From positions 1-64,000 of the forward strand of contig JAAUSZ010000003.1 in the NCBI GenBank assembly GCA_012031875.1: DNA of 64,000 bases, read 5' to 3'. Source of the stretch: Desulfobacula sp. (GTDB lineage: Bacteria; Desulfobacterota; Desulfobacteria; Desulfobacterales; Desulfobacteraceae). Under the pieces are notes generated by a model, which was given only the letters and a program-made list of their open reading frames with translations, did no database searches and was not told the origin of the DNA. The number at the start of each line of letters is the position of its first letter. The first letter of the stretch is position 1. The translations under genes and the position numbers were made by a program. This document shows, one piece after another, positions 51,008 through 61,551 of this stretch.

Positions 51008-51756
51008 GTGACCCTATCCATAGATAAAATATTTCTTCCATCCATTGGGGTGGAATTGGTTTTCAATATAAATTCCATGGAACCCTATTACAGGTCGTCC
51101 ATCATCTATGATGTTGACTTTAAAAACGAAACGATTACGATTGCACAGCCCCTCAAAGCTTTTTCAAAAAAAACAGCTTTCAAGGAGTTGCATCTGACCA
51201 CCATCATCCAGGGAAAAAACAGAAAAGCAAGAGTTGGGGTAAAATGCCGGGATTTCAAATTGATCGATCAATATCTGCTGGCAAACCAAAAAAAAGTACC
51301 CGCAATTATTCTGGATTATATGCTGCCCATTGAGGAAACCAATATCCGGTCAGCTTTTCGCCTCTCCCTCAGCACAAAATATTTCATTAAAACCATAATT
51401 CAGCATAAGAATATCGAGTATAAAAGTCCCGACGATTTTACTGTCAGAGATATTTCTCTTAACGGTATAGGCATTGTTATTCCAAAAACAGCCATTCAGA
51501 ATAATCCTTTTTCAAATTAACAGCCAATGATGAACTGGTTCTTCGAATCACATTAATAGACTCTGACAAGGAAAAACCCATCAGTATGATGCAGATTCTC
51601 GCTCAGGTAGCAAGAATCAATTCCAGATATTCAGACAACCTTATGCTGCTGGGGCTGAAAATGATTAATCTTTCCAGCAAAAACGAGTCTGTGCTAAACA
51701 AATTCATCCATGATGCCCAGATTGAAGTACTCAAACGGTTAAGCAGAAAAGATTAA
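51008..51756 (+). CDS. PilZ-domain-like protein (YcgR-like), apparent frameshift at 51514-51516
   Basis: RSAFRLSLSTKYFIKTII...FTVRDISLNGIGIVIP; restoring one A continues KLTANDELVLRITLIDSDKEKPISMMQILAQVARINSRYSDNLMLLGLKMINLSSKNESVLNKFIHDAQIEVLKRLSRKD. Confidence 0.75.
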
Positions 51757-53174
51757 AATTCTTTTATATACTCATTCAGCCAGCTCATCATCCTTTTTTG
51801 ATCAGGATCATTACTTAAAAAGGCGCCTTCGAGTTCCTTCAGCTCTTCAAGTGCCTGATGGCGATCATATTTTGTATCCCCCCTATACCCCTTTATCTTA
51901 TGCTCTTCGGAAAAAGATCGCAATCGGTCTAAATGGGATTGGTATTCCCTGCTTTTTGCCTGTGGAGAATCTACAGAGAAATTTCTGTCCAGAATAAGTT
52001 TTGCAAGGGTTTTGATCCTTGGGCTTTGCATTTGCTCGACGATCCCATATTTCTGATCTCTTTCTGTTTTATGAAACATTTCGCATTCTTTCTTTTCCCG
52101 GGCAGAAAAAAAACCTTCCTGATAAAGCCCTGCATCCGGATCGATATCAGGTATATAGGGATATTTATACTCAAGATGGTATTGGACATATTCAAAAAAT
52201 TTTTTCGGTTGCTTACGAATTTTTTCAAGATTTTCATCGGCAAGCTGTTTTGAAGAAGGCGGCATCCTTCTCCAGAATCTGTCAAGGGCGGGCAAAATGA
52301 TCAATCCGTCCCCCGGCCGCTTTCTTATCGCATACGTATCACAATAATCCAGTTCGTCGCCAAAGCCCGGAATCACTTCTGAATCAAGGCGTAACCAAAG
52401 ACTTTGATTTTTATACGGCAGCGACTGCCCCAGTTCAATAACAGGCGCCATATAATTCACTTTTGAACCAAAGGACAGGGAAATCATGATACAAATTCTG
52501 AAAGATCTGTCCTGGACATGAAATTCATGATTAATCCCTTTTATTCTGGCTTCTTCCTTCGTTTTATCAAAAAAATCAAGGCAATACCGCCAGATATCTT
52601 TCTTTTGGCATAATTTTTTGCTGAGTTCGATTAATGACTCCACATCATTCATGGCTTCATGGGCGCGCCCCGTTGTGGCAAAATTATTCGCGCAAGAGAT
52701 CAGATCAAGCTTCAGACTTGATTTTCCATTTGTCTCCGGCCAGTTGATATCATCGGGATGGAACACCTTATAAACAACTGTAATGGGAAGGATGTCCACC
52801 CTGCTGCACCCCTTGCTGTATTGATGGCTGTAGGGATCAAGAAGATTTCGATAAAACGTGAAGCGTAAAAACTCATCGTCAAAGCCGAGCGAATTATATC
52901 CAAGACTTATGGTCTCCGGCGTATTCACAATGTTATGAATTTTGAGAGCAGCCTCATACTCGTAAATGCCGAGGGCCAACTCATCATATGTTAAACCATG
53001 GGTCAAGAAAGCTTTGGGGGAGGGGACGATGTCCTTTCGCAACTGGATGGTAAGGGATTGACGACTTATTTCTCGTAGCTGAAGATCCGTTCTGATGGCG
53101 GCGAAGGTTAGAATCTGATCAAAGGCAGGATTTAAACCGGTAGTTTCAATATCGTAAAATAAAAACGTCTTCAT
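51753..53174 (-). CDS. sbcB: exodeoxyribonuclease I-like 3'-5' exonuclease
   Basis: FLFYDIETTGLNPAFDQILTFAAIRTD; ISLGYNSLGFDDEFLRFTFYRNLLDPYSHQY. Confidence 0.9.
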   Translation of the reverse strand: MKTFLFYDIETTGLNPAFDQILTFAAIRTDLQLREISRQSLTIQLRKDIVPSPKAFLTHGLTYDELALGIYEYEAALKIHNIVNTPETISLGYNSLGFDDEFLRFTFYRNLLDPYSHQYSKGCSRVDILPITVVYKVFHPDDINWPETNGKSSLKLDLISCANNFATTGRAHEAMNDVESLIELSKKLCQKKDIWRYCLDFFDKTKEEARIKGINHEFHVQDRSFRICIMISLSFGSKVNYMAPVIELGQSLPYKNQSLWLRLDSEVIPGFGDELDYCDTYAIRKRPGDGLIILPALDRFWRRMPPSSKQLADENLEKIRKQPKKFFEYVQYHLEYKYPYIPDIDPDAGLYQEGFFSAREKKECEMFHKTERDQKYGIVEQMQSPRIKTLAKLILDRNFSVDSPQAKSREYQSHLDRLRSFSEEHKIKGYRGDTKYDRHQALEELKELEGAFLSNDPDQKRMMSWLNEYIKEF

Positions 53175-53243
53175 TTCTTCACTACAAAGACAAAAAAGGG
53201 GGCAAAAATTACCCCCTTGATGTTTTTTAGATATGAAAAACGG

Positions 53244-53639
53244 TTATCGTTTTGAAAACTGGAAGCTGGCTCTTGCACCTTTTTTACCGTATTTTTTCCG
53301 CTCCTTCTGTCTTGAGTCCCTGGTGAGAAAGCCGGCGCTTTTCAACACGCCCCTCAGATCAGGATCAAGAATCACAAGGGCCTTGGAAACACCCAGGCGA
53401 ATGGCACCTGCTTGGCCGGACTTTCCGCCACCCATGACTGTGGCTTTGATATCAAATGCCCCGCTTTTTTCAGTAAGCGCTAAAGGAGACGTCAATAAAT
53501 CTTTTGCAACATTCAGCTCAAAATATTCATTCACATCTTGATCATTAATCACAATATTTCCATTACCTGGCATTATCCATACCTTGGCAACAGATCCTTT
53601 TCTCTTACCCGTCGCGTAAAATATATTTCCACTGTCCAT
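53244..53639 (-). CDS. rpsI: 30S ribosomal protein S9
   Basis: [18 protein letters not shown]...[19 protein letters not shown]...[33 protein letters not shown]. Confidence 0.98.
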   Translation of the reverse strand: MDSGNIFYATGKRKGSVAKVWIMPGNGNIVINDQDVNEYFELNVAKDLLTSPLALTEKSGAFDIKATVMGGGKSGQAGAIRLGVSKALVILDPDLRGVLKSAGFLTRDSRQKERKKYGKKGARASFQFSKR

Positions 53640-53663
53640 TGATAATTACCGCGTCCTTTTTAC

Positions 53664-54107
53664 TTAAATTTCAACAGCATCAGGTTTTTGAGCAGCATGG
53701 GGATGCTGGTCGCCTGCGTAAACAAACAATTTTCTGCCAAGCTTTCTGCCAAGCCGGTTTTTGGGAAGCATTCCTCGAACCGCCTTCTTAATAATTTCTT
53801 CAGGCTTTTTATGAAGCAATTCTTTTGCTGTTTCAGTCGTTAACCCGCCGATATATCCTGAATGACGGTAATATTTCTTCTGATCCAGTTTGTTCCCGGT
53901 CATGCGAATTTTATCCGCATTGATAATAATCACCCAGTCACCGGTATCAACGTGGGGTGAAAAAAGAGGATTATTCTTCCCGCGAATTCGATATGCCACC
54001 CTTGATGCGAGTCTTCCCAGAACCTTATCTTTGGCATCGATGACATACCAGTTTTCTTTATTATCAGATCGTTTTGCACTATATGTATACTTTTTCAATT
54101 TCTTCAC
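53664..54107 (-). CDS. rplM: 50S ribosomal protein L13
   Basis: [71 protein letters not shown]. Confidence 0.98.
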   Translation of the reverse strand: MKKLKKYTYSAKRSDNKENWYVIDAKDKVLGRLASRVAYRIRGKNNPLFSPHVDTGDWVIIINADKIRMTGNKLDQKKYYRHSGYIGGLTTETAKELLHKKPEEIIKKAVRGMLPKNRLGRKLGRKLFVYAGDQHPHAAQKPDAVEI

Positions 54108-54171
54108 GACTCCTTTTCATAAACACAATCAGGGATAACTATATTTTTTTTCAAATTCTGTCAAGTAAATT

Positions 54172-54645
54172 TTAAAGTTCTATTTGTTTCTTATCTATCA
54201 ACACATGGGGCTCAAATGGTCTTGAATCCTTGTCGGTTGAAAGTTTGCTCGTGGTTTTGCAGGTCACCTCAGCATTTAAAACCCCACCGTTTTCAACGAT
54301 AAGGTCCTTACACTCAACCTTTCCCGCACATGTCCCTGTAGAAAGGATGATCAATTCTTTTGAAGCAGTGACCTCGCCTTTAAAACTTCCTCCAATGGTC
54401 AGGCTGGATACTTTTGTGGAGCTTGAATTCACTTGCCCGTCTTCCGCTATGATCACCACATCCCCATCAATGGTTCCCGTGACCTGGCCTTTGATAATCA
54501 ACTTTCCGGTGCTGGATATAGATCCTTCAATTTTCAGCTCTTTATCAATGATTGAAAGATTCTTGCTGTTTTTTGATCCCAATTTAAATCTCCTCAATGG
54601 TTTATGGCTGAACATCAATAAAAATTTTCCCCACTTCTTTTCCAT
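54172..54645 (-). CDS. bactofilin (CcmA-type cytoskeletal protein); true start probably near 54612
   Basis: LSIIDKELKIEGSISSTGKLIIKGQVTGTIDGDVVIIAEDGQV...IGGSFKGEVTASKELIILSTGTCAGKVECKDLIVENGGVLNAEV. Confidence 0.92.
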   Translation of the reverse strand: MEKKWGKFLLMFSHKPLRRFKLGSKNSKNLSIIDKELKIEGSISSTGKLIIKGQVTGTIDGDVVIIAEDGQVNSSSTKVSSLTIGGSFKGEVTASKELIILSTGTCAGKVECKDLIVENGGVLNAEVTCKTTSKLSTDKDSRPFEPHVLIDKKQIEL

Positions 54646-56092
54646 CCAAGGTTGTTACCACATGATAGCTTTGTCCCTTATTCTTATCCGAGTAACGTTT
54701 CATCAGTGACTTATCGGAAATATGAATTACATACCCTCTGTCTTCACCGCTATTATTATCCGGATTGCCGACAAACCCCTTAAAATTCACAATATAATTT
54801 GACGGGTCAACCTTACCGGAGACAATATCTTCAATGATCAGTGTGTCTCCCATGCGCACCTTTACATGGGTGTAATTATCGGCAGAAACAGGCACGTTAT
54901 TAATTCTGAATTTATATTTTAGAACGTCAACCTCGCCGGTTTCCTTGATTGTTAGTTTTTTCGATACAGGTGAGCCTTGGGGATCAATATCAATAAATAC
55001 GCTCCCGCATTTGTAAAAATCCTTCTTGACTTCAATCCGGGTTGATTCATTGACAACCAGTTCATTTTTCATATCATTAAACCGATTCCCCAGTCCTAGG
55101 ACATCGACGCTGAGGCCTCGTTCATAGTTTGCCACGATATCATGCACCTTGATCGTATCCCCTTTATTGATCTTCAGCCGCTGCATTTCCTCGACAACCA
55201 CCGGAATCGAATTATTGACGGATATGATCATGTATTGCATTTCCGGTTTCTTTAAATCAATACTGGGATTTTTGGGGATAATTTCCAGGGTTTCCATGAA
55301 TCCATTGATGGCGTGAATATGCTGCCTGACTTTCTGTTCCAGAGGAAGCGTCTTGGCGGACTCTATTCCAAATGCCGGCACTTTACAGGTGTTGTACGCG
55401 TAATAGGTTGCAGATCTTAGCTGTTCCTTATGAATGGAATCCGGGTGATTCGTTCTGTGATTATTCACATGGAAAAAATGATCCTTTTTTTCTATATGGG
55501 AATTGATCTTTTCAACCACCCGCTCCGCCATTTTCTCAAGATTGATATGCCCTCCCGAATCCGGGGCCTGCAAAACCGAATCATCTATAATGATGGATTG
55601 ACCGAATTTTCCAGGATTTTTTTCTTCCGTCTCCCAGCTGTGCGAATAAAAGCCAGAGCCCTCATGAAGATTCAAAAAACAATCACTTTCACAGATCAAT
55701 TTTTTCAGGACACCAACAACCTTTGTTTCATAATTGAAAATTGCATCATCATGAAATTTTCGGTTCATATCCTGATTAATCTGTCTTTCCATTTTTAAAA
55801 TAGACGGAAAATTTGCCCTTGGAACCACAATGAGGTTTCCCTTTTCAAGCAGAAAATCTGCATAAAAATCAGCCGCAAGGTACCCTCCCGGCTCATCTCC
55901 CTGAATTCCCCCGATGATGAGCAAGGTTTTCCCGGGCAGAGTTCCCTTGATCCGGTAAACGTGAAGCTCATTTTCTTCTCCCTCAAAAAAAACCGTATGG
56001 GTCTTCTGTCCGGCCAGTCCCTGGCTGCATATAAAAAACAAACCAAAACTCAGGATGGCAAAAATTTTCTTTACAATGGCATCCGTTTGCAT
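54602..56092 (-). CDS. M99-like (Csd4/Pgp1-type) zinc carboxypeptidase, exported
   Basis: TLLIIGGIQGDEPGGYLAADFYADFLLEKGNLIVVPRANFPSI; MNRKFHDD; CFLNLHEGSGFYS; two C-terminal beta-rich repeats. Confidence 0.75.
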   Translation of the reverse strand: MQTDAIVKKIFAILSFGLFFICSQGLAGQKTHTVFFEGEENELHVYRIKGTLPGKTLLIIGGIQGDEPGGYLAADFYADFLLEKGNLIVVPRANFPSILKMERQINQDMNRKFHDDAIFNYETKVVGVLKKLICESDCFLNLHEGSGFYSHSWETEEKNPGKFGQSIIIDDSVLQAPDSGGHINLEKMAERVVEKINSHIEKKDHFFHVNNHRTNHPDSIHKEQLRSATYYAYNTCKVPAFGIESAKTLPLEQKVRQHIHAINGFMETLEIIPKNPSIDLKKPEMQYMIISVNNSIPVVVEEMQRLKINKGDTIKVHDIVANYERGLSVDVLGLGNRFNDMKNELVVNESTRIEVKKDFYKCGSVFIDIDPQGSPVSKKLTIKETGEVDVLKYKFRINNVPVSADNYTHVKVRMGDTLIIEDIVSGKVDPSNYIVNFKGFVGNPDNNSGEDRGYVIHISDKSLMKRYSDKNKGQSYHVVTTLDGKEVGKIFIDVQP

Positions 56093-56100
56093 AAAACGAC

Positions 56101-57009
56101 TTATCCAGCCTCGGTGATATCAATCAATTTTTCAAAAATAAGTTCCCCTTCCCCATTAAAAATAAAAATGGAAGCTTTTTTATAAAAATCAGGATCAACT
56201 TCACTTTTTATTCGAAATTTAACCGGCTTAAAGTGTGCAATGGAGAAATACTGACCCTTCTGATGTTCTGAAGGGATTCCGCTTGTGAGGGCTGCCGTCG
56301 GCACGACAAGCCATTGATCTTCACTATTATTATCCGGTCTTAAAATTGTAAATATTCTTCCGGATACGTCTCCCTGACCTTTGGAAATATTCCTGATGTC
56401 AAACCGCACCAACAGATCTTTTCCCGCCCTGTTTCTGATCACGGCGAATTTCTCAATCAAGACGGTTCTATTCATCGATTTAGAGTCTGCCGCACCTTGG
56501 GCCGCCTCGGCTTCACTGCCTGGATTAACGGGATCGAGGCTGGAAGTTGAGGGTTCTTCATTATCCAGGGAATCGGAGGCCGTGAGTTTTGTATCCGGCA
56601 ACTTTGAAATCACTGGGGGTTTCTCCTCAAAATCATTTTTTATCGACTTTTCAGCCTTTTCTATATTTTTTTTGAGCCCCGGTTCTTTTCCAAGGATCAC
56701 CAACCTTGCCATTAACACTTCTTTTTCAGTTGTTAATTCAATAATTTTCTTTTCAGCCAGGACAAGACGCTCTTTATAGGGTGCTGTCTCTCCTGAAAGG
56801 GTAACATACTTATAAATGAATAGGATTGAGGTAAAAAAAGCCGCGACACTAATAAAACAAAAACCTACAAATATGATTTTCATATGATTTCCGGAAATGA
56901 CCCTCCCAAAATCATCCACCATTAAAATTTTAATTTTATTATTTTTCCTGAAAGGTTTGGGTCTGGATTTGGCTATTTCTCTTTCCAGCTCTCTTGATAT
57001 ATCTTCCAT
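56101..57009 (-). CDS. bitopic membrane protein: basic cytoplasmic N-terminus, one TM helix, coiled coil, C-terminal beta-rich domain
   Basis: KSRPKPFRKNNKIKIL...IIFVGFCFISVAAFFTSILFIYKYV...KERLVLAEKKIIELTTEKEVLMARL. Confidence 0.75.
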   Translation of the reverse strand: MEDISRELEREIAKSRPKPFRKNNKIKILMVDDFGRVISGNHMKIIFVGFCFISVAAFFTSILFIYKYVTLSGETAPYKERLVLAEKKIIELTTEKEVLMARLVILGKEPGLKKNIEKAEKSIKNDFEEKPPVISKLPDTKLTASDSLDNEEPSTSSLDPVNPGSEAEAAQGAADSKSMNRTVLIEKFAVIRNRAGKDLLVRFDIRNISKGQGDVSGRIFTILRPDNNSEDQWLVVPTAALTSGIPSEHQKGQYFSIAHFKPVKFRIKSEVDPDFYKKASIFIFNGEGELIFEKLIDITEAG

Positions 57010-58396
57010 GATCCACCTTTATTAATCAGTTTTAACTTTTTTATCCCCCGGGTCGATAGTCCACTGGATTTATAATCCTGAAAGAAAACAACCTCACACG
57101 TATCTTTTGTCTGTTTGATCTGAATTCTTTCTCCGGTAACTTTAATGAATGCATTCTTGCCGGCAATGTTTCTTTTCCGTTCAACCCATTTTTTCTTGTC
57201 CATCCCATCAGAATAAAAATTGTTTGCATAAAAAGATGAATACTTATCCATATCTTTTACCGACCATGCCGCCAGCCACTGGTTGACCGTCTCCTGAATA
57301 AGCCGGTTTGCCGGAGCAGATTTTTCTTCCTTCGGGGGTCTGGCCTCCTGGGGAGGGTTGGCGGCTATCTGCGGCTTTGCTTCCATAACCGGCTCTGGTT
57401 TTAAAACCGGTGCGAGGATCTTTAATGCTGCCTCAAGCAAAGGTGTTTCAGCACTCTGGAATTCTTTTGGGATGTTTTGATAGGTTTCTCCAATAATTTT
57501 ATAGGCCTGACCTTTTTTTTCTATGAATAATTTTCGTTTCCCCAGTAGCATCTTCTCGTCATTCTTTGACAAGAGATAATCAAAGAGCGCCACAAAAACA
57601 TGATCGTGATAATAAATGCCCGTCCGGTCTCTTTCAATTTTAAAATCTGAGCCGGGGCTGCGTATCTTCATCCACTTCATCCACCAGGCGATTTCCGGAA
57701 GGTATTCCTCCGCATAAAAGGACAAATATTCGTGGTAGCTGCCTCTTTCAACGGACTGAAGCCATTGATCCACCATACGACTGATCTCTTGCTCTTGTTT
57801 GATGCGGGTTTCCTCGTCTGTTTTTCCAAGTTCTTCAACCAGAATAACCGGAGTTGAGTCCAGGGTTATGGAGTCGGCAAGCTTTATAATGTTTGAATTT
57901 TCGAGAGCGATGCACCCGTTGGAATCCATGGGTTTCAGCACTTTATTGGTACCATGTATCCAGATGGCCGACCCGTCTTTTCCGGCTCTCTTATCTATCA
58001 AATTGGGATAATCCAGGGGAAATGCCTTTGCCCCATATATCGGGGATAGATATTGATCCTCATACTCATCCTTAAAAAATAAATCCCCTCTGGTGTTTTC
58101 CTGTCCCCGGCTTTGTGTTTCACCCCGGACATTTTCTCCGGTGGAACAGGGCATTTTGTATTGAACTTGCAGTTCTCCGGATTTTGAACCATATAGAAAC
58201 AGGGTTTGATTTTTTTTTCAACTAAGATTGCATTCTCGTTTTCAGGAAGTTTAATAATGCCTGAAGGCCGAATATGATTTTCGGCTGAAATTTCTGAACT
58301 GAACAACAAGCTGATTGCAAGTACTGCCATCAGGGGCAACCTGTATTTTTTTTGAATATTTATTTTTTTTTCCATCAATAAGTTCAATATACACAT
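56973..58396 (-). CDS. L,D-transpeptidase-fold (YkuD) protein with two C-terminal NTF2/SnoaL-like domains, Csd6/Pgp2-like; apparent frameshift at 58074-58079
   Basis: KAGDRKTPEGIYFF, IHGTN...MDSNGCIAL catalytic motif; repeated QWLQSVERGSYHEYLSFYAEEY and QWLAAWSVKDMDKYSSFYANNF segments. Confidence 0.85.
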
Positions 58397-58399
58397 AGG

Positions 58400-59434
58400 T
58401 TATGAGTAGAGTTTAAGATGATTATGCGCTTTTTCAGATGTCTTCCTGCCGCTGGATGTTCGAAGAACCAAGCCGATTTTTAATAAAAAAGGTTCAACCA
58501 CATCCACAAGGGTATCTGTTTCTTCCTGCAATGTTGCAGCGATGGCTTCAATCCCGACCGGCCCTCCTTTATAAAAATCTATTATCGTTTTTAAATAACT
58601 CCTGTCAAGCGTGGTCAGCCCCAGATGATCGATTCCCTCTAAACTGAGCGCGGCTTTTACACTTTCGATGGTCACCTTCCCATGCGATTTGACCAGGGAA
58701 AAATCCCTGACCCTTTTCAAAAGCCGATTGGCAATTCTTGGGGTCCCTCTGGATCTCTCGGACAGTTCTTTTGCGCCGTCATCGGTAATAATGGTATTTA
58801 AAATGGACGCAGAGCGTTTCACGATCACAATCAACTGATCCGGTGTATAAAAATCCAGTGTTCGGAAAATTCCAAACCGGTCCCGCAACGGTGAGGACAG
58901 CAACCCCACCCGGGTGGTCGCCCCGATCAGAACAAATTGCTTCAACCGGTACCGGTGGCTTCTGGCGTGAATTCCCTTATCAAACACAAAATCCACGGCA
59001 AAGTCTTCCATGGCAGGGTATAAAAACTCTTCAACTATTTTTGGTATCCGATGAATTTCATCGATGAAAAGAATATCCCCTTCACCAAGGTTGGTCAGAA
59101 TCCCGATAAGATCCCCTCCCTTTTCCAGGGTCGGACCTGAGGTAACGGTCAGATTTTTCCCCATCTCATTGGCAATGATATGGGACATCGTTGTTTTTCC
59201 CAGGCCTGGCGGTCCGTGGAACAGAATATGCTCCAGGGGTTCCTTCCTTATTTTGGCTGCCTGGATGGCGATTTTCAAGGTTTCAACAGTGTCTTTCTGA
59301 CCGATATAATTGTCAAAACTTGTGGGCCTCAACGAAACAATATCGGAAGATAAGTCATCAACCGTGCGTTTTGACGTCACAATCCCTTTTCTATCCGGCT
59401 TGTCAGACGAATATGAAAGTATGGAATCGCCCAT
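58400..59434 (-). CDS. ruvB: Holliday junction helicase RuvB
   Basis: [70 protein letters not shown]. Confidence 0.98.
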   Translation of the reverse strand: MGDSILSYSSDKPDRKGIVTSKRTVDDLSSDIVSLRPTSFDNYIGQKDTVETLKIAIQAAKIRKEPLEHILFHGPPGLGKTTMSHIIANEMGKNLTVTSGPTLEKGGDLIGILTNLGEGDILFIDEIHRIPKIVEEFLYPAMEDFAVDFVFDKGIHARSHRYRLKQFVLIGATTRVGLLSSPLRDRFGIFRTLDFYTPDQLIVIVKRSASILNTIITDDGAKELSERSRGTPRIANRLLKRVRDFSLVKSHGKVTIESVKAALSLEGIDHLGLTTLDRSYLKTIIDFYKGGPVGIEAIAATLQEETDTLVDVVEPFLLKIGLVLRTSSGRKTSEKAHNHLKLYS

Positions 59435-59436
59435 AT

Positions 59437-60065
59437 TTATCTGCTCTCCTGATAGATTTCATCAAACAGCGCCTCAGGGGTTGAAATCGTTTGATTTCTC
59501 TCAAATGCTTCTTCAATCATTCTTTTGGCCGATGCATGGGAATGACCCAACTGTTCGACAAGGACATCTTCCACCTGCTGACGGATATCACGCATGTCAT
59601 CCGTCATATGGGGAGTCTGGCCGACGTCTTGGCCCTCGGCCATGGAGATAAATCTTTCAACCTTTCCATTCAGGGTTGCAATAATCTTTTCAGCCGTTCG
59701 CTTGCCGATCCCATTCAGTCCTGCCAAAAAATTAGTGTCCTTTTTTCAATGGCCAGGGCTATCTCGCTGATGGGTTTGCCCATGGCCTTCACCGCCTTCA
59801 TGGGGCCAATGGCGTCAACCGTGATGAATTCCTGAAAAAAGGCCTTGTCCTCAAGGGACTGGAAACCGATTAAAACCGGTTTCGGCTGGCGTTCGGTCTG
59901 ATGATAATAAATATAAAGCGCAATCGTGTCGTTATGGGAGTTTAGCGATCGGATTTTTTCAAGAACCTGGGGATTTAAAAACACTTCATAGCCGATGGAG
60001 CCGGCCAATAATAAAATGCCGTCGGATTCAAAATGCAGTATAGCGCCTTCAAGGTATCCGATCAT
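59437..60065 (-). CDS. ruvA: Holliday junction protein RuvA, apparent frameshift at 59739-59740
   Basis: Two ORFs join as ...[34 protein letters not shown]... if one base is restored. Confidence 0.95.
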
Positions 60066-60546
60066 GGGAAGTCTTTATATCTGTAATATCCTGTTAACGC
60101 CAGCCCCAATGCGTCTGAAGCGTGAAACGGGCGAATGGGCTGACCATGACTCAACTGGTTTCGAATGGCTCGTTCCATCTGATGTTTATCGGCATTTCCA
60201 TTTCCGGAAATGATTTTTTTGCCTCACGGACGGGAATTTCCTCCATATTCAATCCTGCTGTATGGACTGCCAGCAGAATGACTCCTGATACCTTGCCGAG
60301 CATAATACCGGATTCAGGATATTTTTCAAGGGAGTAGATATCTTCTATGATCACATAATCAGGTTTTTGCTCACAGAGAAATTCCAGAATTTTAGAATAT
60401 ATCTCGTGAAGTCTGAAATGAATCGGGTCTTTTGCCTTTGTTGCAATGCTTCCGAAAGAATACCCGAGAATATCTTTCCGGTTTCCCTGGATGACGCCGA
60501 CACCGGTCCCGGCGAGGCCGGGGTCAATCCCTACGACTTTAATCAT
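60063..60546 (-). CDS. ruvC: Holliday junction endonuclease RuvC, apparent frameshift at 60214-60220
   Basis: VVGIDPGLAGTGVGVI...; restoring one A gives [56 protein letters not shown], ending in an ATGA overlap with ruvA. Confidence 0.95.
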
Positions 60547-60559
60547 GGGAACAATACAT

Positions 60560-61450
60560 TTACTGTAAGCTCTTTAATTTTTCCTTGGCAAATTTTGCCT
60601 CGTTTGAATCCGGATGCTTTTTCAGCAATTCATTAAGGATAAGCCGTGCATTGGCTTTTTCACCCAGCTCTGCAAATGCGTATCCCTGTTTCAGCCTTGC
60701 TGCGGCAGCCTTATTGCTTTTTGGATAATTTTCAAGAACTTTCTGGTACTCGAGAATGGCCTTCTCATACCATTTTTCCGAAAAATAGCTATCGGCAATC
60801 CAGAATCTAGCATTATCCGCATTTTCGGATTTTGGATATTTTTTTATAAAATCCTCAAACTGAACACGCGCATTGGCCTTATCTCCCTCATCGAACAGTT
60901 TTTTTGCGGATCCATATAATTCCTGTTCTTCATTCCCCTTATTGGGCTCAGGCAAAGCCGCGGTTTTATTCTCAGCTTTATTCTCAGCAGCTACTGCCTT
61001 TTCAACAGCAACCCCGGAAGTTGTATCGGCCGGCCGGGAAGGTTCCAGGCCCAGGTATTTTTCCAGCTCAACCAGCTTTTCATAATTCTGGGAAATTGCA
61101 TTATCCAGTCTTTCGATTCGCTTATCAAGCTCTTCCCTATCCTTTTTGCTGTAATCCCCGAGGGTATGAGTAATCTCGTCAATGGAGCCTTGAAGCCTTT
61201 GGTTATGCTCTTTAAGGATCTTAATATCATACTTCATATCCGCATAATCTTCAGGCTTGATCCCTTCTTTCATTTTTTCCTGAATGGTTTCAAGTTCTTT
61301 ATCTTTTTCGCTCTGTGCATTTAATTGCTTCTTTCTTTCCATTTCCATCGCAGCCACCCGGTTTTCCAGGGCTACAGTTTTCTGCGATTCGACGCATCCG
61401 GAAAAAAGAACAAACACGATGATAATACAAAAAAGGCAATTTCTTTTCAT
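60560..61450 (-). CDS. cpoB: Tol-Pal system protein CpoB/YbgF
   Basis: Lipobox LFSGC, coiled coil, C-terminal TPR ELYGSAKKLFDEGDKANARVQFEDFIKKYPKSENADNARFWIADSYFSEKWYEKAILEYQKVLENYPKS. Confidence 0.92.
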   Translation of the reverse strand: MKRNCLFCIIIVFVLFSGCVESQKTVALENRVAAMEMERKKQLNAQSEKDKELETIQEKMKEGIKPEDYADMKYDIKILKEHNQRLQGSIDEITHTLGDYSKKDREELDKRIERLDNAISQNYEKLVELEKYLGLEPSRPADTTSGVAVEKAVAAENKAENKTAALPEPNKGNEEQELYGSAKKLFDEGDKANARVQFEDFIKKYPKSENADNARFWIADSYFSEKWYEKAILEYQKVLENYPKSNKAAAARLKQGYAFAELGEKANARLILNELLKKHPDSNEAKFAKEKLKSLQ

Positions 61451-61482
61451 AACCCAACTCCGCCGGTCAAAAGGTCTTAATG

Positions 61483-61526
61483 ATTCAGGCGTAATACTTT
61501 ATGATACTAAAGCATTACGCCTGAAT
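61483..61526. other. perfect inverted repeat/hairpin between pal and cpoB
   Basis: ATTCAGGCGTAAT ... ATTACGCCTGAAT, 13-bp perfect stem; no T-tract on the minus-strand exit. Confidence 0.6.
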
Positions 61527-61551
61527 TTATTTACAACTGTCCAATGGACTG

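Noticed and set aside
59437-60546. Programmed frameshifting in ruvA/ruvC
   Set aside because: Same 1-nt homopolymer pattern appears in unrelated genes across the window; no dedicated slippery-site plus structure arrangement was recognised, so sequencing error is simpler.
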